NCBI GenBank assembly: GCA_016946835.1
Contig: JACVTC010000556.1
Coordinates: forward strand, 2,501 to 18,911
Reading direction: 5' to 3'
From: Neocallimastix lanati (nom. inval.)
Lineage: Eukaryota > Neocallimastigomycota > Neocallimastigomycetes > Neocallimastigales > Neocallimastigaceae
DNA: 16,411 nt
Below, piece after piece: positions 10,172 to 16,411 of the stretch (position 1 is its first letter; each line of letters opens with the position of its first letter). Under the pieces are notes generated by a model, which saw only the letters and a list, made by a program, of their open reading frames with translations, was not told where the DNA came from and searched no databases. The position numbers and the translations under genes are program-made.

Positions 10172-10800
10172 AAAAAAAAAAAAAAAAAAAAAAAAAACAA
10201 TACATATACAATATTTTCAACTTATTATCCAATAATTATAAAAAATTTCATTACAATGTATCAAAAAATAATTATTTTTTCAATATAAATACATTCATTA
10301 TTCATTCAAACAATATAAAAAAAAAAAAAAATTTTAAATCCAATCAAAAATGCAAAAAAAAAAAAAAAAAAAAAAATAAAATCAATCAAAATTGCAAAAA
10401 AAAAAAAAATTTAAATCAATCAAAATTGTAAAAAAAAAAAAAAATGAACCAATAAATAGGACCAAAAAAAAAATTTCAATACAATCAATATTTTTAATTT
10501 GAAGCCATACAAAAAATAAAAAAAATTCAATATAATCAAATATAATTAATGTTTAAAGCCATATAAAAAATAAAAAAATTTAATACAATTATAAAATTTC
10601 AATTTTTTATCCAATAAAAATAAAAATGTATTAAAAAATATAAAAAATTTTTTTTCATCACATATATTATAATATAATAACAATATATTTAAATACAAAA
10701 AAATAATACAAAAAAAATCTACTACAAAAAAAATTACAAAAAAAAAAAAAAAAAAAATAATAATAATAATAATTATTATTAAAAAAAAAAAATAATTTTA
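10160..10800. repeat. A-rich block with short tandem repeats
   Basis: The top strand changes from T-rich to A-rich near 10160 and back near 10800. Three copies of a motif like ATCAATCAAAATTG followed by an A run lie at about 10336-10444. Two copies of AAGCCATA(c/t)AAAAAATAAAAA lie at about 10502 and 10556. No gene was recognised. Confidence 0.6.
10172..10197 (+). other. A26 tract, candidate LINE poly(A) tail
   Basis: Twenty-six consecutive A residues on the coding strand, 602 bases after the ORF2 stop. This suits the tail left by target-primed reverse transcription, but other long A runs occur downstream (10358-10376, 10738-10757), so it is not unique. No target-site duplication could be recognised. 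Confidence 0.35.
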
Positions 10801-10801
10801 T

Positions 10802-10874
10802 TTCTCCTAATGTATAATCCAAAATACATTATGGTTTTTTCTCCTAATGTATAATCCAAAATACATTATGGTTT
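10802..10874. repeat. Two 37-bp direct repeats, each with a hairpin
   Basis: Copies at 10802-10838 and 10839-10874 share TTCTCCTAATGTATAATCC followed by AAAATACATTATGG. Each copy can fold with arms AATGTAT and ATACATT around AATCCAAA. The small downstream ORF that overlaps the second copy is AT low complexity and is not called. Confidence 0.85.
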
Positions 10875-10981
10875 ATTATTTAATTATTTTTTTTTTATTA
10901 AATAATTATATTTATTATAAATCTTTTTATATCATAACGGTAATTCATATTTATCTATTTATTAATTATTATATATATTTT

Positions 10982-11016
10982 GCGGTACAAAAAAATTTAT
11001 TTTTATTTTTTGTACT
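10982..11016. repeat. Inverted repeat GTACAAAAAAAT / ATTTTTTGTAC
   Basis: Short near-perfect stem flanking a T-rich loop. It is one of several stem-loops in this gene-free stretch and has no evident function. Confidence 0.6.
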
Positions 11017-11108
11017 ACATTATTTTTGATAACTCTAAATAATTATATTTTTTTTTATATTTTTATTTATTGTTATTAAAAAATTTTTTATTGACTTTTT
11101 TTTATTTA

Positions 11109-11182
11109 CACTTTTAAAATAATTATTAAAACTATTTTAAAAGAATAAAAACAAATAATGTTAAATAATTATTTTAAAAGTG
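11109..11182. repeat. 19-bp perfect inverted repeat
   Basis: CACTTTTAAAATAATTATT at 11109-11127 is exactly reverse-complemented at 11164-11182, with a 36-base spacer. The right arm runs into a 14-bp perfect palindrome, AAAAGTGCACTTTT (11177-11190). It could be the termini of a small MITE-like insertion or an extruding hairpin. Confidence 0.8.
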
Positions 11183-11530
11183 CACTTTTTAATTCATTTA
11201 ATTTTTAATATTTTATTTTTTTTTCTCTTATATAAAATAATTTAATAATTTTTTAATAAATAATTTTTATAATAATTTTTATTATTATTTTATTATTTAT
11301 TATTAAAGAATTAAATTATTTTATATATAGTTTTTATTTAGTATAAAATATATTTTTTTTATTTATTTACATATTAGATTTTTATTAATTATATAGTTTT
11401 ATAATTTTTCCTTTCTTTATTTACCCTTTTAACTTTTACAATAGTTATCCTTTTATTTTACTTTTAATATAATTCTATAATTTTTATTATAATTCTTCTT
11501 TTATATTTATATTTAAAAAATTTATATTAA

Positions 11531-11605
11531 AAATTTTTCTTGTGTTCCCTTTATATATAAATTATTATAAATTTTTCTTGTGTTCCCTTTATATATAAAT
11601 TATTA
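11531..11605. repeat. Two 38-bp tandem repeats
   Basis: AAATTTTTCTTGTGTTCCC followed by TTTATATATAAATTATT is repeated at 11531-11568 and 11569-11605. Within this AT-rich stretch, the conserved TGTGTTCCC core makes the duplication clear. Confidence 0.85.
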
Positions 11606-11990
11606 AAAGATTTATTTTTTTTAATCTTTTTATTTAATTATATATAAATAACATAAGAATAATTATTATTTTATTTTTTATTTTCTTTTATTCTTTTTTT
11701 ATTTTATTTTTATTTTTATCTTTTATAAATTATCTTTTATAAATTATCTCTATATATATATATCTTATTTTATTATGTCTTCATAATAATTTAAATATTT
11801 ATATAATACCTTTTATTTTTTTTCATTATAATAATTATATTTTTATAACCTTTATTATTCTTTCAACCTTACCTTTTTTTATTTATTTTATTTACTTTGG
11901 TTAATAATTACTTTACTTTATTTACCCTTTATTTTTTAATTATTAACTCTTATTTTATTATAGTTATTATCTTTAGATAATAATTATAAA

Positions 11991-12077
11991 CTTTTATCAT
12001 TTTATATAATTTTATATAAATTTTTATCATTTTATATAATTTTATATAAACTTTTATCATTTTATATAATTTTATAT
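11991..12077. repeat. 30-bp tandem repeat, about 2.9 copies
   Basis: CTTTTATCATTTTATATAAT plus TTTATATAAA repeats at 11991, 12021 and 12051. It borders the hairpin array that follows. Confidence 0.85.
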
Positions 12078-12099
12078 TTTTATAATTATATACTTTTTA

Positions 12100-13195
12100 T
12101 TATTATCTTATATAATTATTTCTTTTAATAATTATATATACTTCTTTTCTTTTCTTGTATAATTATTTACTTTAAGTAATTATACATTTTTTATTATCTT
12201 ATATAATTATTTCTTTTAATAATTATATACTTTTATTTTATTTTATTATATAATTATATATCTTTTATAATTATATATTTTTTAATTTCTTATATAATTA
12301 TTTTCTTTAAATAATTATATATACTTCTCTTTTTTCTTATATAATTATTTCTTTTAATAATTATATACTTTTTATTATCTTATATAATTATATACCTTTT
12401 ATAATTATATATTTTTATTATTTACTTATATAATTATTTATTTTAAATAATTATATACTTTCTTTATCATTATCTTATATAATTATTTGCTTAAAATAAT
12501 TATATACTTTTTATTTACTTATATAATTATATATCTTTTATAATTATATACTTTTATTTACTTATATAATTATATATCTTTTATAATTATATACTTTTAT
12601 TTACTTATATAATTATTTATTTTTAAATAATTATATATTTTTTCATTATCTTATATAATTATTTCTTTTAATAGTTATATACTTTTTACTTACTTATATA
12701 ATTATATACTTTTTATAATTATATATTTTATTATTTATTTATATAATTATTTCTTTTAATAATTATATATTTTTATTATTATATTATATACTTATATATC
12801 TTTTATAATTATATATTTTTTTTTTCACTAATATAATTATTTGCTTATAATAATTATATATTTTATTCACTTATATAATTATTTGCTTATAATAATTATA
12901 TATTTTATTATATTTTATTCACTTATATAATTATTTTCTTATAATTATATATTTTTATTATTATCTAATATAATTATTTATTTTAATAATTATATTTTTT
13001 ATTTTTTATTTTATTATATAATTATATTTCATTTATAATTATATATTTTATTCATTTATATAATTATTTATTTTAATAATTATATAATTATATATTTTTA
13101 TTATTACTTTTTATAGTTATATACTTAGATTAATATCTTATATAATACTTAGATTATTATCATATATAATTATTTACTTATAATAATTATCTATT
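12100..13195. repeat. Array of about 23 palindromic (hairpin) units
   Basis: Imperfect tandem units recur every 40-60 bp. Type L folds as ATATAATTATT, a short CTTTT-like loop, then AATAATTATAT. Type S folds as ATATAATTATA, loop TCTTT, then TATAATTATAT. Units are joined by T-rich spacers such as ACTTTTTATTATCTT. One unit (about 12157-12187) has TGTATAATTA on the left and TAATTATACA on the right, so a base change is matched on both arms. No coding signal is present. Confidence 0.85.
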
Positions 13196-13410
13196 TTAGA
13201 TATATTTACTTATAGATATTAATACTTAATAATAGTTATTTTAATATTTCCTTTTAGAGATAGTCAAGATATTGAAATTCCTCATGGGATTTCAGTATAC
13301 GAATTTTAAGTTAGTTAAATTTTCATAAATTTTCTCTTAGATATAGTTAATTAGAATATTTTCCTTTTTTAGATAATGGACATATTTAGTATATCCGTTT
13401 TACTTTTTAA

Positions 13411-13540
13411 TCAAAATTTTAAATACTTTAATTTACTTTTGATCAAAACTTTAATAACTTTAAATTTATTTTTGATCAAAATTTTAATAACTTTAAATTT
13501 ATATTTTTTATCAAACTTTAAATATTTTAATATTAAATAA
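13411..13540. repeat. About four copies of a 32-35-bp tandem repeat
   Basis: Units begin TCAAAAxTTTAATAACTTTAAA, with starts near 13411, 13443, 13476 and 13511, and three are joined through TTTTGATCAAAA-like junctions. The last copy is degenerate. The repeat lies between the hairpin array and the telomere-like tract. Confidence 0.75.
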
Positions 13541-13736
13541 TTTTATTAGTTAGTTAAATCTTTATTAATTTTAACTTAGTAATAATATTTAATATTTCAA
13601 ATTACTTATTAATTCTTATAATAGTTATATTTAGTAAATACTTTAAATAATTTTTATATTATTATATTTTATTCTTGTAATTATTATATTTATCAAATAC
13701 ATGTAATACTTTGTAAATCTTAAATAAATAAAAGAA

Positions 13737-13770
13737 TTTAAAACCTAACCCCAACCTAACCCTAACCCCT
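13737..13770. repeat. Telomere-like CCCTAA tract, left copy
   Basis: A short interstitial tract made of CCTAACCC-type units. The 18-mer AACCTAACCCTAACCCCT (13753-13770) is repeated perfectly at 15851-15868, and TTTAAAACCTAACCC (13737-13751) recurs at 15846-15860. The tract is too short and too internal to be a chromosome end. It runs in frame into the first reading frame of the ORF1 relic. Confidence 0.8.
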
Positions 13771-15472
13771 AGTACTACTCTAGTCATCGCAGCACCTACC
13801 CAAGATGCTGCGATGAAAGAAGCTAACTCTGGGGAAGAACTCGTTGGAAAGACCGTCAGTAATCCCATGATTACTGAAGAGCCTATCTTAAAGCCGGTGA
13901 TTCCCTCCACAACGAAAGAAGTAGATATCTTAAGCCAAGAAAGGTTATTCAAGAAGCCAGTGACCGAAGGGACTGGTAAAAGAAAAAATAACCCCTTGGA
14001 AGAAGATGAACGAAATCCTAGCATTGAGAGATATCTCTCAAGCTGCCAAAATTCGGCCCCTAAAGAGCTCAATCAGTTCGATTTAGACGAATTTAAATCG
14101 TCTTAGAACTGAGAACGCTCATTTAAAAAATTTATGTTATAATAGTAAGATTGAAATTTCCAATCTTACTGAATCAATAAGAAGCCTAGAAGAGTCTTGG
14201 AAAAAAGGAGAAAGTTAAACTTTCATCCCAAATTTTCAAGGCTCAGAACAACTCAGTAGCACTTAGTACGGTGCTACAAAATAAGTCTGAAGCCTCCCCC
14301 TCTCGACTTTCTCTTGAAATATTAGAGAAAAAGGAGAGGATCAAAAAAATGATAGAAGAAAAAAAAGGGAAAATGTAAGGATATTACAGATTCCCTTGAG
14401 AAGAATGCCGACCATCTTCCTCCACAGCTTCAACGAATAAGAAGTCAGGAAGATGGCCTCCCCTTAATTCAGGAAAGTATCCTGAGCCTCATTATGAGGC
14501 AACCTAAGATCATCCGAAAGGATGATCTTGACTTAGTATATATTAAAGGCATTCAAAGGCAACCCATCTGGGTTATCAAAAAATGCCTTAGTAATCTTGG
14601 AATACGACATTTTTATATTAAAAATGTCTCGTTCATTGGTAAAGACATTTGCGAACTTACAGTTCTCAAAGATCCAAACCAATGATTATTAACATCCTTA
14701 AAGTTTTTGAAAACTCATTCAAAGTTCTCGAAAACTTTAACCCTGTTGCTGTTGACAATGCCTCTACAGCTAATGATGAAGATATTCTTAGAGTAGAAAA
14801 AGCATGCTACCGAAGAATATCTGAAACTATTAATAGAAAAAGAAGTCCTGATTATATTAAGGACTTCTTTTCTAATGTTATCCAGAATATTAAATTTACC
14901 AAATTTAATATTCCTACGCCTACGCCTACTGCTGTTCCTGATGAAGCTTCTCTTAATGTAGAAGCCTCTACCTCAGGTAATAACTTCGCTGCTCCTTCTT
15001 CGGTTTGTGCCCACGATAATGCTCCAGCTACCATCAATGATGCTCCAGCTAACTCGCCCGGCTCGACCTCGGAAGTAGCTAATGCTGCCCGTCGCTCTAG
15101 TAAAGAAGCCTATCTCTGCCTTTGCCCTTAGCGCTAAAGGAAAGGGTTAGTTAGCCCATCAAAGGGCTTTGCTGCTTTTTAAGGCTGCTAAGTCCAAGTG
15201 GCCCTCTTGAATCCCCAGAGTTCAAAGGTACGTCTGAACTCTTTGAGGATGACGACCTAAGCACAGGAGGATGATAATGATTCAATTATCTCCTCAACGT
15301 TAACTCCTACAGTGCCAATTGAGCACTATCATGAAGCAGGGATGGATATGTATAGTGATCACTATAATATCCAATTCCCCTAATATCTCAGTACAAACTA
15401 TTAATCCATTAAAATCCTATGGATTATAGTTCGGAGGATATTATTGAATCTATGAAATATATCAATGAATAA
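13771..15472 (+). pseudogene. Frameshifted ORF1 relic of a related, GC-richer LINE
   Basis: A broken homologue of the ORF1 at 2790-5177. Successive reading frames match in order: a basic/acidic region (GKRKN, about 13813-14090), a coiled coil (RTENAHLKN, 14102-14218), then the conserved core. By eye the core block NLGI...KNVSFIGKDICELTV matches ORF1 at 16 of 30 positions, and a second block (YRRISETINRKRSPDY, about 14810-14860) at 17 of 40. The frame changes near 14090, 14216, 14376, 14683, 15131-15155, 15272, 15381 and 15427; most changes move +1. The last frame ends in TAA at 15470-15472. The N-terminal zinc ribbon is missing, and no ORF2 follows. It is visibly GC-richer than the intact element (one 60-base sample at 14401 is 48% G+C). 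It is inactive unless the breaks are assembly errors. Confidence 0.8.
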
Positions 15473-15845
15473 ATATATTTCATACGATTTCAGCTTAATT
15501 AACTTATACTTACTTTACAACAAACTAAAACTTAAATTCTTTATAAATTTAATTTTAAAATACTTCTACTAGCATTATAAAAAACTTTATATTCTTTTAG
15601 AATAATTACAAAAAATTCTTTTATTAGAATTACTTTTATTATTCATCTACTTTAAAAGAATAATTTTTCTCTTCCTTAAAATTCTAAACTTTATAGATAT
15701 ATACTTTTTTTTACTTTACTCGAACTTTTATTTTTTACTAAAAATGTATTATTTACTTAAAATCATGTAGTCATGATTTCATAAATTTATATATACATTA
15801 ATTAATGTATTATCTAATCGAATAATTTTAATAAAAATTACAAAG
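15473..15845. other. AT-rich noncoding DNA between the relic and the right telomere-like tract
   Basis: No coding signal. It holds an 8-bp hairpin (AAATCATG-tagt-CATGATTT, about 15760-15779) and an 18-bp palindrome, ATACATTAATTAATGTAT (15793-15810). It could be the 3' UTR of the relic's parent element, but nothing marks an end or a tail. Confidence 0.5.
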
Positions 15846-15868
15846 TTTAAAACCTAACCCTAACCCCT
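15846..15868. repeat. Telomere-like CCCTAA tract, right copy
   Basis: Contains TTTAAAACCTAACCC (15846-15860) and the perfect 18-mer AACCTAACCCTAACCCCT (15851-15868), in the same orientation as the copy at 13753-13770. The two copies bracket the ORF1 relic. Confidence 0.85.
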
Positions 15869-16267
15869 TAATTTTAGTTTAGTTTAATAATCATAAAAAT
15901 TAAATAGTAATATATAATTAATAGTATTAATAATAAAAGAATAATAAATAAATAATAAATAAGAACTTATTCAATTTGAGTTAAAACAAATTGAATAAAA
16001 AGCTTATTGAATTAGTTTTAGTTTTTTATAACTTTATTTAATTTTAGATTAGTTTTTTGTTATATTATATTGAATATATGTTTAAATAAATAGAAATAGT
16101 ATATTATAATATAATTAAGAAAAAAATATAAATACATGTAAAATTATTCTATTAAAAAATGTAGTTGTTATTAACTATTTTGCAGTTAATAACTAATAAA
16201 AGAATTTTTATAATAAAGAGATTAATAAAAGAATTTTTTTAATAAAATAAATTTCATTAGAGTATTA
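15869..16267. other. AT-rich noncoding DNA with small hairpins
   Basis: No gene is seen. A 12-bp perfect stem with an 8-base loop lies at 15967-15998 (TTATTCAATTTG / CAAATTGAATAA). A 10-bp stem with a 7-base loop lies at 16167-16193 (GTTATTAACT / AGTTAATAAC). Two near-identical segments around TAATAAAAGAATTTTT occur within 16193-16245. Confidence 0.6.
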
Positions 16268-16411
16268 TTATTGATAGTGTTGTTTTTGTTGTTTTTTTGT
16301 TATTTTTCGTAATTGTAATCTGCTCCATAAGGAACATTTTACAATCAAGTAGTTTACTTCAGCCTTGCTGAGTGTCTTTGAATAATAATATATAGGATGA
16401 AGAGTACCATC
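16268..16411 (-). pseudogene. Ty3/gypsy-type RNase H fragment (partial, 3' decayed)
   Basis: Read from 16411 downward, the minus strand is open for 47 codons to TAA at 16268-16270. Its start, DGTLHPIYYYSKTLSKAEVN, matches the RNase H region that follows the reverse transcriptase in Ty3/gypsy polyproteins (family pattern D-G-x-L-H-P-I-x-Y-x-S-[RK]-x-L-S-x-A-E-x-N-Y). The usual E-K-E-C after NY is replaced by V-K-C, although a Trp follows at about the expected place. After that the similarity is lost and the chain ends in Lys/Gln-rich sequence. The upstream RT would lie beyond the window. It is very likely a truncated or decayed copy rather than a working element. Confidence 0.75.

Noticed and set aside
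9571-10200. AATAAA poly(A) signals after ORF2
   Set aside because: The hexamer and near variants occur too often at this A+T content to be informative.
10847-11029. Sixty-residue open frame of I/Y/F/L-rich sequence
   Set aside because: AT-rich noncoding composition, start inside a tandem repeat, no recognisable domain.
12100-13195. CRISPR-like array
   Set aside because: The spacers are T-rich and of the same low complexity as the repeats, the repeats are imperfect, and the DNA is eukaryotic.
13741-13770. A true chromosome end
   Set aside because: Only a few degenerate CCCTAA units, with unrelated DNA on both sides. At most it is an interstitial telomere-like tract.
13662-14072. Minus-strand 136-residue frame over the relic
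   Set aside because: The plus strand carries the homology to ORF1. The minus frame is its shadow and runs through the telomere-like tract.

Overview
This is eukaryotic nuclear DNA of extreme A+T content. Noncoding stretches are close to 90% A+T by eye, with long A or T runs, (TTATTTA)n, AAT and GAT microsatellites, and proteins carrying long Asn runs written almost only with AAT. TAA/TAG/TGA act as stops. The only telomere-like motif is CCCTAA/TTAGGG. This fits an AT-rich early-diverging fungus, with anaerobic gut fungi (Neocallimastigomycota) as my best guess. A dictyostelid-like protist is less likely because those are not known for TTAGGG telomeres. The host assignment is inference.

Layout. 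(1) 1-1453: three units of a macro-satellite (570, 388 and 495 bp), each with a differently sized internal minisatellite. (2) 1454-2789: AT-rich noncoding DNA, the presumed 5' flank or 5' UTR of the next element. (3) 2790-9570: a two-ORF non-LTR (LINE-type) retrotransposon with all key motifs intact. ORF1 is a putative nucleic-acid-binding protein with a zinc ribbon and coiled coil. ORF2 has an APE endonuclease, a reverse transcriptase and a C-terminal CCHC knuckle. ORF2 has no AUG before its catalytic residues and overlaps ORF1 in the +1 frame. (4) 9571-13736: about 4.2 kb with no gene, holding an A26 tract, an A-rich block, several short direct and inverted repeats, and a 1.1-kb array of about 23 hairpin-forming units. 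(5) 13737-15868: a decayed, GC-richer ORF1 relic from a related but different element. It is flanked by a perfect 18-bp telomere-like direct repeat. (6) 15869-16267: AT-rich DNA with small hairpins. (7) 16268-16411 (minus): a truncated Ty3/gypsy-type RNase H fragment running off the window.

All the protein-coding signal is retrotransposon-derived. The window reads as a repeat-rich compartment, possibly subtelomeric or an interstitial-telomere region, where LINEs, a gypsy remnant and simple-sequence satellites have accumulated. No host gene, tRNA, rRNA or CRISPR array was recognised.
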